Shown: positions 1 through 7,816 of the stretch, piece by piece
Position numbering within the stretch: the stretch's first letter is position 1
Layout of the letters: each line of letters begins with the position of its first letter
NCBI RefSeq assembly: GCF_005518135.1
Contig: NZ_SULI01000004.1
Location: forward strand, 124,001-188,000
Direction: 5' to 3'
Length of the DNA: 64,000 nucleotides
DNA from: Shimia litoralis
Lineage (GTDB): Bacteria; Pseudomonadota; Alphaproteobacteria; Rhodobacterales; Rhodobacteraceae
Made by a program: the position numbers and the translations under genes
The notes under the pieces: model-generated
Databases searched by the model: none
Told to the model about the DNA's origin: nothing
Seen by the model: the letters and a program-made list of their open reading frames with translations, nothing else

Positions 1-592
1 GCCACCGGCCCAGCGCATTGCCCTTGCCCAAGATGCCGCCTTTAGCTTCACCTATCCGCATCTATTGACCGGCTGGCGGAATGCGGGTGCCGAAATCATG
101 CCGTTTTCACCGCTCGCGGATCAGGCCCCCGATCCCAGCGCCGATCTGGTCTGGTTGCCAGGTGGCTATCCCGAGTTGCACGCGGGGCGACTGGCGGCGG
201 CCTCGACATATTTGACTGGCCTCAGAGAGCACGCAAAAACCAAGCCTGTGCATGGCGAATGCGGCGGGTACATGGCATTGGGCGAGACCCTGATTGACAA
301 GGACGGCACACACCATCAGATGGCTGGCTTGCTTGGGTTGGTCACCTCGTATGAAAAACGCAAATTCCACTTGGGGTACAGACAGGCCACATTACAGGCA
401 TCCATGCCCGGGTTCGCACAAGGGGCGCGCCTGCGTGGACACGAGTTTCACTATTCAACTATTTTGGATGAACCTGACGCGCCGCTGGCGCAGGTCGGGG
501 ATGCGGATGGCAACCCTGTTCCAGAAACCGGGTCTATCCGCGGACATGTCACCGGCACGTTTTTCCATTTGATTGCAGAGGCAAGCGCATGA
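1..592 (+). CDS. cobB: Cobyrinate a,c-diamide synthase, C-terminal part (runs off the left edge)
   Basis: This is the last 196 codons of CobB/CbiA, which uses ATP and glutamine to amidate the a and c carboxylates of (hydrogeno)cobyrinate in cytoplasmic cobalamin synthesis. The visible part is the class I glutamine amidotransferase domain. It contains the family motif WLPGGYPELH, the nucleophile motif HGECGGYMALGE with its Cys, and a late LRGHEFHYS segment that supplies the catalytic His. The N-terminal ATP-binding domain lies outside the window. The reading frame starts at base 2. The stop codon overlaps the cobA start as ATGA, which indicates translational coupling within one cobalamin operon. 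The assignment is firm, although the protein could equally be labelled CbiA-like. Confidence 0.93.
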   Translation, partial: PPAQRIALAQDAAFSFTYPHLLTGWRNAGAEIMPFSPLADQAPDPSADLVWLPGGYPELHAGRLAAASTYLTGLREHAKTKPVHGECGGYMALGETLIDKDGTHHQMAGLLGLVTSYEKRKFHLGYRQATLQASMPGFAQGARLRGHEFHYSTILDEPDAPLAQVGDADGNPVPETGSIRGHVTGTFFHLIAEASA

Positions 593-1305
593 GCGGATTT
601 GTTAGCTTTGTCGGATCAGGCCCCGGCGACCCCGAATTATTGACACTCAAGGCTGTGGACCGCCTGAAACACGCAGATGCCGTTCTTTTTGATGACCTAT
701 CATCGGGTCCGATCCTTGAGCACGCCGGCAAAGACGCCGATCTGGTGGGCGTAGGTAAACGTGCGGGCCGTCCTTCGCCCAAACAGGACCATGTCAGCAG
801 ATTGTTGGTAGAATATGCCCAATCCGGTGCCCGTGTTGTCCGGCTTAAATCTGGTGACTCTGGTATTTTTGGCCGCCTTGAAGAAGAAATTACCGAACTG
901 CGGGCGGCCGGAATTGATTTCGAAATCATCCCCGGCGTGACATCGGCCTGCGCTGCTGCGGCCGCGGCACAAATTCCCTTGACGCGACGGCTTGTCTCGC
1001 GCCGCGTCCAGTTTGTGACGGGCCATGACATCGCTGGCGCTTTGCCCGGTGACCTCAATCTTCAGGCGCTTGCAGACCCGGGGGCCACAACGGTACTGTT
1101 TATGCCCAAGCGGACGTTTCCAGCTTTGGCAGAAAAGCTGTTTCAAACCGGATTGCCACGCACGTGCCCGGCCTTGTTGGCCGAAAACGTAAGTCACGCC
1201 GACCAAACCTTGCAGCGGGCCACGATGTCAGAGCTTGCAACCCAGTTGGCGCACAACATTTCCAGTGCGCCGGGGCTGATCATGTTCGGAGATTTGGCAG
1301 ATTAA
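589..1305 (+). CDS. cobA: Uroporphyrinogen-III C-methyltransferase (SUMT)
   Basis: This 238-residue enzyme transfers two methyl groups from SAM to uroporphyrinogen III to give precorrin-2, the branch point into cobalamin and siroheme synthesis. It shows the tetrapyrrole methylase signatures VGSGPGDPELLTLKA at the N-terminus, the LKSGDSGIFGR loop near residue 85 and the EIIPGVTSA motif near residue 111. The length is that of the stand-alone enzyme, without the CysG oxidase/ferrochelatase part. The ATG overlaps the cobB stop by four bases. The gene is the last before the cobalamin riboswitch, so it belongs to the upstream transcript. Confidence 0.95.
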   Translation: MSGFVSFVGSGPGDPELLTLKAVDRLKHADAVLFDDLSSGPILEHAGKDADLVGVGKRAGRPSPKQDHVSRLLVEYAQSGARVVRLKSGDSGIFGRLEEEITELRAAGIDFEIIPGVTSACAAAAAAQIPLTRRLVSRRVQFVTGHDIAGALPGDLNLQALADPGATTVLFMPKRTFPALAEKLFQTGLPRTCPALLAENVSHADQTLQRATMSELATQLAHNISSAPGLIMFGDLAD

Positions 1306-1344
1306 ACGTCGATGTCATTTTGCCTGTTGACCTGAGATGACTGT

Positions 1345-1572
1345 CGTTCTTAGAAAGAGGTGCTACTGGTGTTTCAGGCTCTGATTTGAGCCTGAGATGA
1401 AACGGGAAGACGGTGACGACCATTTATCTGGTCCAGTCCGGCGCTGCCCCCGCAACGGTAAGCGAGACAATCAATGGTCAAATGCCACTGCGTTCGAATC
1501 CGCGGGAAGGTGGTCATTGATGGGAAGGGACTCCCACTCGCAAGCCCGGAGACCGGCCAATAGCATGCAACC
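1345..1572 (+). promoter_or_regulatory. Cobalamin (adenosylcobalamin) riboswitch
   Basis: The leader of the downstream cobalt permease gene carries the conserved blocks of the B12 riboswitch in the right order. They are a GGTGCT start near 1349, an internal hairpin with arms around CAGGCTC and GAGCCTG followed by GATGAAACGGGAA (near 1376-1409), the core GCGCTGCCCCCGCAACGGTAA near 1440-1460, a GGGAAGG block near 1503, and the B12-box end AAGCCCGGAGACCGGCC near 1543-1559. A hairpin with a T-run follows directly. The ligand-bound form is therefore expected to terminate transcription and lower cbiM, and perhaps cobF, when cobalamin is plentiful. Confidence 0.93.
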
Positions 1573-1573
1573 G

Positions 1574-1594
1574 CAGGCATTTTGCCTGTTTTTT
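1574..1594 (+). terminator. Intrinsic terminator of the cobalamin riboswitch expression platform
   Basis: A six-base stem (CAGGCA at 1574-1579 with TGCCTG at 1583-1588, loop TTT) is followed at once by six T residues. It sits between the riboswitch aptamer and the CDS. This is the standard design for ligand-controlled termination. The stem is short, so termination is probably partial. Confidence 0.7.
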
Positions 1595-1641
1595 CTCATC
1601 CTGTTGCGCGGGGATTGCGCAATGAAAAGGAAACCAAAACC

Positions 1642-2325
1642 ATGCATATTGAACCCGGTGTCGTAACCGGCGCTAAACTCGTGTTGTCTTATGCAACTGC
1701 AGCTGGCGCAGCCACATACGGCGTGAAACTGATCGCGCAGACCTGCAAGGAAAACGGCATTGCCGCATTCCTCTTGCGCAGCCTTCTGGCAACTCTGGCC
1801 GTGTTTGTCTTTTTCGAAGTCTTGCCGAAGTATCCGGTCGGGGTTTCGGAAGTGCACTTTATTCTGGGATCGACCATCTTTCTCATGTTCGGGGCGGCCC
1901 CGGCCGCGGTTGGCCTGATGGCTGGCTTGGCCATTCAAGGTCTTCTTTTTGCCCCCGCAGATTTGCCGCAATATTTCATGAACGTGACAACCTTGCTGGT
2001 GCCCCTGTTCGCAATTGCGGCCTTGGCCAAGCGTATCATTGCGCCCCAAACGGCCTATGTCGATCTGAAGTACCGTCAGGCGCTTGCCCTTTCGACTGCG
2101 TATCAAGGCGGCGTTGTGGCGTGGGTCGCCTTTTGGGCGGTATACGGCCAAGGCTTTGGCGCGGAAAACTTTGCTGCAATTGGGGCCTTTGGCGCATCCT
2201 ATATGTTGGTCGTAATTGTCGAACCAATTGCGGATCTCGCCGTGCTGGCCGCCGCCAAAGCGCTTCATCGCTTGGAACACACCAACTTGGTCGCAGAGCG
2301 CGTCTATAAAGGCTCTGTGTCTTAA
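1642..2325 (+). CDS. cbiM: CbiM-family cobalt transport membrane permease
   Basis: This 227-residue integral membrane protein is an S-component-like permease of the energy-coupling factor type that brings Co2+ into the cell for corrin synthesis. The start at 1642 is chosen because the mature CbiM/NikM family begins Met-His, and the His at position 2 binds the metal; the reading frame also extends upstream to 1582 through riboswitch sequence. About six hydrophobic segments can be seen. The upstream cobalamin riboswitch and downstream cobF support a cobalt rather than nickel substrate. No CbiN, CbiQ or CbiO partner is present in the window. Partners encoded elsewhere, or a solitary transporter, are both possible. 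Confidence 0.85.
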   Translation: MHIEPGVVTGAKLVLSYATAAGAATYGVKLIAQTCKENGIAAFLLRSLLATLAVFVFFEVLPKYPVGVSEVHFILGSTIFLMFGAAPAAVGLMAGLAIQGLLFAPADLPQYFMNVTTLLVPLFAIAALAKRIIAPQTAYVDLKYRQALALSTAYQGGVVAWVAFWAVYGQGFGAENFAAIGAFGASYMLVVIVEPIADLAVLAAAKALHRLEHTNLVAERVYKGSVS

Positions 2326-2340
2326 GCTAAACTGACCATC

Positions 2341-2365
2341 TGCGGCCCCTATCGATGGGGCCGCA
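2341..2365 (+). terminator. Hairpin between cbiM and cobF
   Basis: A perfect nine-base inverted repeat (TGCGGCCCC and GGGGCCGCA) surrounds a seven-base loop just after the cbiM stop. It is followed by TCCTT rather than a strong T-run. It may act as a partial terminator or as an mRNA-stabilising stem inside a cbiM-cobF transcript. Confidence 0.55.
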
Positions 2366-2385
2366 TCCTTAACGAAAGACCTACC

Positions 2386-3138
2386 ATGATCACTCTGTCT
2401 CTTGTCGGCATCGGATCGGGAAACCCCGAGCACCTGACATTGCAAGCCATTCGCATGCTGGAAACAGCCGATGTCATTTTGCTCCCGCGCAAAGGGGCCG
2501 AAAAATCCGAGCTGGCTGATCTTCGGCGCATGATTGCCCGAGATGTTCTTACGACATCTCCAAAAGTCGTAGAGTTTGATTATCCCGTGCGGGATGCAAA
2601 TACGCCAGAATACCTTGACGGTGTGAACACGTGGCATGATGCATTGGCAACGATTTGGTCTGGTTTGATCGAAACCCACGTCCCCCCCACTGGGTCTGTG
2701 GCCTTGATGGTATGGGGCGATCCATCGCTTTATGACAGCACGCTGCGGATTGCAGATCGCGTCTTGGCCAAAGGTATGGCCATTGACGTCCATGTCGTGC
2801 CCGGCATCACAAGCCTGCAAATGCTGACTGCCGCGCATGCCATTCCGCTGAATACGCTCGGCGCTCCGGTACAGATAACCACAGGACGACGCTTGCGCGA
2901 TCATGGTTGGCCCGCCGACGTAGACACGGTTGCGGTGATGTTGGATGGGCAGTGTTCGTTCCAGCATATTGACACCGAGGGCGTGCACATATGGTGGGGT
3001 GGCTATGTCGGGATGCCCGAACAAATCCTGTTACAGGGCCCCCTTTCAGACATAGGCCCCGTCATTCAGGACACCCGCACAAAAGCCCGCGAGGCACATG
3101 GCTGGATCATGGATATATATCTTTTGCGCAAATCCTAA
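2386..3138 (+). CDS. cobF: Precorrin-6A synthase (deacetylating)
   Basis: CobF methylates precorrin-5 at C-1 with SAM and releases the acetyl group as acetate, giving precorrin-6A in the aerobic cobalamin pathway. The 250-residue product has the tetrapyrrole methylase N-terminus VGIGSGNPEHLTLQA, a WGDPSLYDSTLR substrate loop near residue 108 and the VVPGITSLQML motif near residue 140. It also has the C-terminal GYVGMPEQ region typical of CobF rather than CobA, CobI or CobM. The gene lies behind cbiM and the riboswitch. It converges on the Lrp gene that ends three bases downstream. CobF occurs only in oxygen-dependent cobalamin synthesis, which fits an aerobic alphaproteobacterium. Confidence 0.94.
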   Translation: MITLSLVGIGSGNPEHLTLQAIRMLETADVILLPRKGAEKSELADLRRMIARDVLTTSPKVVEFDYPVRDANTPEYLDGVNTWHDALATIWSGLIETHVPPTGSVALMVWGDPSLYDSTLRIADRVLAKGMAIDVHVVPGITSLQMLTAAHAIPLNTLGAPVQITTGRRLRDHGWPADVDTVAVMLDGQCSFQHIDTEGVHIWWGGYVGMPEQILLQGPLSDIGPVIQDTRTKAREAHGWIMDIYLLRKS

Positions 3139-3141
3139 CGC

Positions 3142-3591
3142 TCAAAGCACATCCAAAGACACTTTGACCCGATCCATCACCACGGCGGTCTTAAAGCGGC
3201 TGAGGTTCGATTCATCAAAGAAATGCGTTTGAGTGAACTCTTCGTATTCGTTGATATCGCGCACGTTCAGGATCAGGACAAAGTCACCCTCGCCAGTGGT
3301 ATAGTAACATTGCTGAACACAAGGTGCTGCACGCATCCGACGTTTAAAGGCCTCAAGTTGGGCGCGGCTCTCGCGCTCCAAAAGAACCTCGACAATGATC
3401 GTCATCTCCCGCCCAAGCTTAGACGGGTTGATCACTGCAATTTCACGCTCGATGACCCCTGATGCCCGCATCTTTTGCAATCGTTTTTGCACGGCGGCCG
3501 GCGACAACCCGACGTCATGACCAATAGCTTCCGCTGTGAGTCGCGCATTCGATTGCACAAGTCTCAGAATATCTAAATCTCGTTCATCCAC
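3142..3591 (-). CDS. Lrp/AsnC-family transcriptional regulator
   Basis: This is a small DNA-binding regulator of about 149 residues with an N-terminal winged HTH (DERDLDILRLVQSNAR to LSPAAVQKRLQKM) and a C-terminal RAM ligand-binding domain (GEGDFVLILNVRD). I chose the GTG at 3591 because it directly precedes the conserved start of the HTH, gives the usual family length and has a GAGAGG ribosome site about ten bases upstream. The frame continues upstream only to a TTG at 3672. The gene is divergent from the M20 amidohydrolase operon with about 120 bases between them, so it is the likely local regulator of that operon, probably responding to an amino acid. Confidence 0.88.
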   Translation of the reverse strand: MDERDLDILRLVQSNARLTAEAIGHDVGLSPAAVQKRLQKMRASGVIEREIAVINPSKLGREMTIIVEVLLERESRAQLEAFKRRMRAAPCVQQCYYTTGEGDFVLILNVRDINEYEEFTQTHFFDESNLSRFKTAVVMDRVKVSLDVL

Positions 3592-3712
3592 TTCTGCATT
3601 TCCTCTCAAAACTCTCGCTTCACGACTAATTTCCTCGAATATTGGGAAAATCAAAAGAAATAAATTCCTCAAGTCTCATATTATCTCCGTAACACTGAGT
3701 ACGAGGGATCAA
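3592..3712. promoter_or_regulatory. Divergent promoter/operator region between the Lrp gene and the catabolic operon
   Basis: This short AT-rich spacer contains AATATT and several TTTCC/GGAAA-like half-sites near 3627-3655. That base composition is typical of Lrp/AsnC operators. I cannot define exact -35/-10 boxes or a single clear palindrome. A GAGGGA ribosome site for the amidohydrolase lies just before its ATG at 3713. Confidence 0.45.
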
Positions 3713-4864
3713 ATGAGCGCGTTTCATGACAAACTGACCGCCTTAAGGCAGGATTTTCATCGAAATCCCGAAGTTGGCTTTCAAGAAGAGCGCACCAAGC
3801 AGGCCATCGCCGCACACCTCGAAAATCTTGGTATCGAAGTTCAAACGGGTGTTGGGGTCGTGGGCATTTTACGCGCCGGGTCGGGAAACCGGGCGATTGG
3901 ATTGCGTGCAGACATGGACGCGCTTCCGATCACTGAAACCTCACGCCACTCCTATACGTCCCAAACCAAGGGTGTGATGCATGCCTGCGGCCATGACGGG
4001 CATATGACCATGCTTTTGGGAGCAGCCGAACGTCTGGTCGAGGACGGCGGGTTTGATGGAACCGTCGCATTCATATTCCAGCCAAACGAAGAACTTGGGC
4101 TTGGGGCACAGGCCATGATCCAAGAAGGCGTGCTGGAGCGCATTCCACTGGATGAAATCTATGCCATTCACAATCTGCCCGGCGCACCCGTTGGGGAAAT
4201 CTCGACGCGTGCCGGATTGATTTGCAGCAGCGAGAGCCTGTTCGAAATCACAATCACTGGCCAAGGGGGACATGCTTCAATGCCCCAAGTTGGGGTCGAC
4301 GCCATCACCGTCGGAGCAGAGCTCGTTCTCGCGTTGCAAACCATTGTTGCACGTAAACTCGCCCCCGGCGCGGGTGCTGTGGTCTCCGTGACAGAGTTCT
4401 CGACGGATGGTCAGCGCAACGTTTTACCCGGTCAGGCGGTGCTCAAGGGGGATGCCCGCGCGCGAGCCCCCGAAGATCGCGCACGCATTGAACATTTGAT
4501 GCGACAGATATCGGCAGGAGTTGCCGCGGCCCATGGTGTGACCATTGATGTGGAATTTCGCACCGAGTTTGTCGAAACGATCAATGCCCGAACCCCGACC
4601 GAGGCCGTCTATCGCGCTGGGGGTGCCGCAGGGTTGAGCGTCATTCAGGATCGCACCCCGATGAGTTTTTCCGAAGATTTCGCACATTTTGCCACTGCGG
4701 TTCCGGCATGTTTTTTGCTGTTGGGCAATGGCATGGACGGCCCAAATGGACAGCCACTTCATGCCTCGGATTATGATTTTAATGATGCGTTGCTGCCGAT
4801 TGGCGCAAACTTCTGGGTGCAGTTGGTCAAGGATCGCCTGCCAGTCGAAAAGGACAGACTATGA
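3713..4864 (+). CDS. M20-family amidohydrolase (N-acyl amino acid deacylase-like)
   Basis: This 383-residue metallohydrolase of the M20D/hippurate hydrolase group cleaves N-acyl bonds of amino acids. Metal-ligand motifs are visible: GLRADMDALPI near residue 63, HACGHDGHM near 90-98 (Cys92, His94) and PNEELGLGA near 124 with the catalytic Glu pair. The lid domain follows from about residue 175. The start at 3713 has a GAGGGA site five bases before it, and the N-terminus matches the family. The stop overlaps the next start as ATGA, so it is translationally coupled to the ammonia-lyase. I infer that it deacylates the substrate before deamination. The acyl group and the amino acid are not determined. 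Confidence 0.88.
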   Translation: MSAFHDKLTALRQDFHRNPEVGFQEERTKQAIAAHLENLGIEVQTGVGVVGILRAGSGNRAIGLRADMDALPITETSRHSYTSQTKGVMHACGHDGHMTMLLGAAERLVEDGGFDGTVAFIFQPNEELGLGAQAMIQEGVLERIPLDEIYAIHNLPGAPVGEISTRAGLICSSESLFEITITGQGGHASMPQVGVDAITVGAELVLALQTIVARKLAPGAGAVVSVTEFSTDGQRNVLPGQAVLKGDARARAPEDRARIEHLMRQISAGVAAAHGVTIDVEFRTEFVETINARTPTEAVYRAGGAAGLSVIQDRTPMSFSEDFAHFATAVPACFLLLGNGMDGPNGQPLHASDYDFNDALLPIGANFWVQLVKDRLPVEKDRL

Positions 4865-6054
4865 TTGATATTTTTGCACACGCCGAATTGCACCACATTG
4901 CGGCCACGCCCAAAGCTGGGACAGCCGTCGACCACGTGTTGCCCAGATCGGGGTTTGAGGCCGCGTGGACCGAGATCACCGCATGGGACGGCTATGCGCC
5001 AACCCCTATGGTGTCGCTGGCGCATCTCGCCAAACGCGTGAATGTCGCGCGCATTGACTATAAACACGAGGGCCCCCGCTTTGGTCTGGGCAGTTTTAAG
5101 GCGCTTGGCGCGGCCTATGCGGCGCTGCGGGTCTTGGCGCAAGAGGTCTCGCGCCGTGTGGGCCATCCGGTCAGCTTGCAAGACATTCGCGATGGCCGCT
5201 ATGCGGAAGTATGCACGCAGATTACCTTGGTGTCGGCAACAGATGGCAACCATGGCCGGTCATTGGCGTGGGGCTGTCAACGTTTTGGCGCACCTTGTCG
5301 TATCTATATCCACGCAGAGGTCAGCGAAGGGCGTGCCCAAGCCATGCGGGATTTGGGCGCCGAGGTCATTCGAATCGACGGGGATTATGATGCCTCGGTC
5401 GCCCTTGCCCGCGCCGAAGCCGATGAGAATGGCTGGTTTGTCGTGTCGGACACCAGTTGGGAGGGGTATTCTGAACCTCCTCGAGACGTAATGACCGGAT
5501 ATGGCGTCATGACCCGCGAGGCCTGCGAAGCCCTCACCAGTGCCCCGACACATGTATTCCTGCAAGGGGGCGTCGGCGGTCTGGCGGCATCGGTCACGGC
5601 AAGCCTGAAACAATACTGGGGGGATGCGTGCCCTCGGGTTGTGATTGTCGAACCCGAACTGGCCGCGTGTTTGTACGAGAGCGCGCGCACAGGCGTCGCC
5701 ACATCGGTCGATATCGCAGAAGAGACCATTATGGCGGGATTGTCTTGTGGGGAGCCGTCTGAAATGGCGTGGGACATTCTGGCAGAAGAAGCCAACGACT
5801 ATGTGACCATTCCCGACAGCATTGTGGCCCCCACTGTGCGTCTTTTGGCCAGACCTCTGGACGGTGATCCCGCGCTCGACGCTGGAGAAAGCGCCGTGGC
5901 CGGACTTGCGGCCCTGATTGCGGCACGTCAATCGCTGAGCCTATCCGAACAGCTTGGGCTGGATGACACATCACGCATCTTGTTGATTGGCTCCGAAGGG
6001 GTCACGGACCCTGACATTTTTGATGCTATCATGACCGGCACAACGCTTGGCTAA
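4861..6054 (+). CDS. dpaL: Diaminopropionate ammonia-lyase
   Basis: This fold-type II PLP enzyme removes both amino groups of 2,3-diaminopropionate, giving pyruvate and two ammonia. The 397-residue length equals that of the E. coli enzyme (398). The PLP lysine is Lys80 in GLGSFKALGA. The two family aspartates appear as Asp128 in SATDGNHG and Asp197 in SDTSWEGY, and the DTxWEGY form distinguishes it from threonine dehydratase. A glycine-rich phosphate loop, QGGVGGLAAS, lies near residue 236. It overlaps the M20 gene by four bases and is followed closely by a racemase-family gene. In this setting it probably deaminates the diamino acid released by the M20 enzyme. EutB-like activity on a related hydroxylated diamino acid is the main alternative. 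Confidence 0.87.
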   Translation: MIDIFAHAELHHIAATPKAGTAVDHVLPRSGFEAAWTEITAWDGYAPTPMVSLAHLAKRVNVARIDYKHEGPRFGLGSFKALGAAYAALRVLAQEVSRRVGHPVSLQDIRDGRYAEVCTQITLVSATDGNHGRSLAWGCQRFGAPCRIYIHAEVSEGRAQAMRDLGAEVIRIDGDYDASVALARAEADENGWFVVSDTSWEGYSEPPRDVMTGYGVMTREACEALTSAPTHVFLQGGVGGLAASVTASLKQYWGDACPRVVIVEPELAACLYESARTGVATSVDIAEETIMAGLSCGEPSEMAWDILAEEANDYVTIPDSIVAPTVRLLARPLDGDPALDAGESAVAGLAALIAARQSLSLSEQLGLDDTSRILLIGSEGVTDPDIFDAIMTGTTLG

Positions 6055-6070
6055 GGCACAGGAGCCTCGG

Positions 6071-6814
6071 ATGAAACTGGAATTCACCACAGACGGCGGC
6101 ATTGGCACACGCGCCAATTTGGGCATCATCGTGCTGGAAACTGACGAAACGCTCGAGAGCGAGTTCGCAACCATGACCGATATCACCGGTGTCGCTCTGT
6201 ATCACAGCCGCATCCCGATGGTTGCCGAAATCCGCCCTGACACGTTGGCGCGTATGGAAACAGATCTTCCGAAATCGGTTGGGCTGTTCCCGTCATCTTT
6301 GGAATTTGACGTGATCGGCTACGGATGCACCTCTGCGTCTTCGGTCATTGGATCGGATGGGGTTGCGCAGGCCATCAAATCTGAACGCCCCAACGCCCAA
6401 GTGACCGACCCGCTCGCGGCAATTGTGGCAGCAGGACACGCGTTGGATGCAAAACGACTCGGGTTTGTGACACCGTATGTGGCCGACGTCTCTCAAAAGA
6501 TGCGATCCAGACTGGAGGATGCAGGATTTAGCATTGCCGGCTTTGGCTCGTTCGAAGAAGGCGACGATCGTGTTGTCGCGCGCATTTGCGAACAGTCGAT
6601 TGTCCAAGCCGCCCTTGCAGTGGCCGAGATGTCGCCGTGTGACGCCATCGTCATTTCGTGCACCAATCTGCGGTGTTTGCGGATCATCCCAGAGATCGAG
6701 CAGCGCACGGGCGTTCCAGTTCTATCCAGCAATCAAGCCCTCGCCTGGCATATGTTGCGCTTGGCCAACGTGCCGGACATACACCCGGAATTTGGCCAGC
6801 TATTCACCAAATAA
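6071..6814 (+). CDS. Asp/Glu racemase-superfamily protein, EutA/maleate isomerase-like
   Basis: This 247-residue protein belongs to the family that includes maleate cis-trans isomerase, arylmalonate decarboxylase and the ectoine-utilisation protein EutA. The two catalytic cysteines sit in IGYGCTSASSVIG (near residue 86) and VISCTNLRC (near 200). The end, VLSSNQALAWHML, is also family-typical. The start at 6071 is preferred to an upstream ATG at 6047 that lies inside dpaL, because AGGAG stands six bases before it. The gene follows dpaL by 16 bases and is presumably cotranscribed. The likely role is racemisation or isomerisation of an intermediate, but the substrate is unknown. Confidence 0.8.
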   Translation: MKLEFTTDGGIGTRANLGIIVLETDETLESEFATMTDITGVALYHSRIPMVAEIRPDTLARMETDLPKSVGLFPSSLEFDVIGYGCTSASSVIGSDGVAQAIKSERPNAQVTDPLAAIVAAGHALDAKRLGFVTPYVADVSQKMRSRLEDAGFSIAGFGSFEEGDDRVVARICEQSIVQAALAVAEMSPCDAIVISCTNLRCLRIIPEIEQRTGVPVLSSNQALAWHMLRLANVPDIHPEFGQLFTK

Positions 6815-6938
6815 CCCCTTGTCGACAAAAGCTTAGTTGTTTCAAATGCCATCTCAATTGATCCCACGAGGCGTTTGGTATCTTGACCTGACCTTCCGAT
6901 CGGATCAGCATCTGCCAAACTCTAAGTAAGGTATCAAC

Positions 6939-7736
6939 ATGACACATCCGCTATTGAGCGAGCAGGACATTGACGCGTTTCAAAAGGACGGCGTGGTATT
7001 GGTGCGGGGCCTGTTTGCCGATCATGTGCAAACGCTGCGGGCTGGTATTGAACGCAATATGGAAAACCCTGGACCGTATGCGTCAAATAACGAGAAATCC
7101 GGCCAGACGGGGCGGTTTTTTGACGATTATTGCAATTGGCAATCCATTCCAGAGTTCGAGGACGTCATTCGAAACTCTGCCGCAGCGCAGGTGGCTTCCG
7201 ATCTGATGAAATCAAACACCGTTCAGGTGTTTCATGATCATGTGCTTGTCAAAGAACCCGGAACCTCTATGGCCACGCCATGGCACACGGATGGGCCTTA
7301 CTATTTTGTGCGAGGCAAACAAACCGTCAGCTTTTGGTCGCCGGTTGATCCCGTGCAAGAGGCCACATTGCGCATGGTGGCTGGATCGCACACCTGGGAA
7401 AAACCCGTATTGCCGACACGGTGGGTCAGCGAAGAAAGCTTTTTTGCCAACGAAGACGATTATATGCCAATTCCTGATCCCGATGCAGAAGGCATGCGCG
7501 TGCTCGAATGGACGATGGAACCCGGCGACGCGGTGGCCTTCAACTTTGATGTTCTGCACGGGGCGCGAGGCAATACGTCAACAACCCGCCGACGGGCCTT
7601 TTCTCTCCGCCTTCTGGGGGATGATGCACACTATGTCGAGCGCCCCGGCCCAACATCACCGCCCTTTCCCAACCATGGTATGCGAGCAGGCGAAAAGCTG
7701 CGCCAAGATTGGTTCCCAACCATCTGGCCAAAGTAA
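6939..7736 (+). CDS. Phytanoyl-CoA dioxygenase (PhyH) family Fe(II)/2-oxoglutarate oxygenase
   Basis: This 265-residue soluble oxygenase carries the iron-binding facial triad: His116 and Asp118 in ATPWHTDGPYY, and His207 in FDVLHGARGN. Arg218-219 in the TTRRRAFS stretch is placed to bind 2-oxoglutarate. PhyH enzymes hydroxylate unactivated carbons. The family includes the ectoine hydroxylase EctD and many enzymes for small amines and acids. The gene is 124 bases behind the racemase-family gene on the same strand and ends the set with a strong terminator. It may be part of the same catabolic pathway or have its own promoter. The substrate is unknown. Confidence 0.85.
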   Translation: MTHPLLSEQDIDAFQKDGVVLVRGLFADHVQTLRAGIERNMENPGPYASNNEKSGQTGRFFDDYCNWQSIPEFEDVIRNSAAAQVASDLMKSNTVQVFHDHVLVKEPGTSMATPWHTDGPYYFVRGKQTVSFWSPVDPVQEATLRMVAGSHTWEKPVLPTRWVSEESFFANEDDYMPIPDPDAEGMRVLEWTMEPGDAVAFNFDVLHGARGNTSTTRRRAFSLRLLGDDAHYVERPGPTSPPFPNHGMRAGEKLRQDWFPTIWPK

Positions 7737-7747
7737 GACAACAACGC

Positions 7748-7773
7748 ATAAAGCCGCCCGAGGGCGGCTTTAT
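7748..7773. terminator. Bidirectional intrinsic terminator
   Basis: An eleven-base perfect stem (ATAAAGCCGCC with GGCGGCTTTAT, loop CGAG) lies between the convergent stops of the PhyH gene and yqeY. A/T-rich ends on both sides allow it to work in either direction. Confidence 0.9.
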
Positions 7774-7816
7774 CGTGTTCTTGGCATCTCATATCTGCCC
7801 TAACCAGTCAGTTCGG

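Noticed and set aside
1471-3024. Open frame of over 500 codons antisense to cbiM and cobF
   Set aside because: It lies opposite two well-supported genes and the riboswitch, has no ribosome site and its composition is an artefact of codon bias in the real genes.
3592-3672. N-terminal extension of the Lrp gene from a TTG at 3672
   Set aside because: The extra 27 residues are hydrophobic and AT-rich without homology to Lrp proteins. The GTG at 3591 has a better ribosome site and matches the family start.
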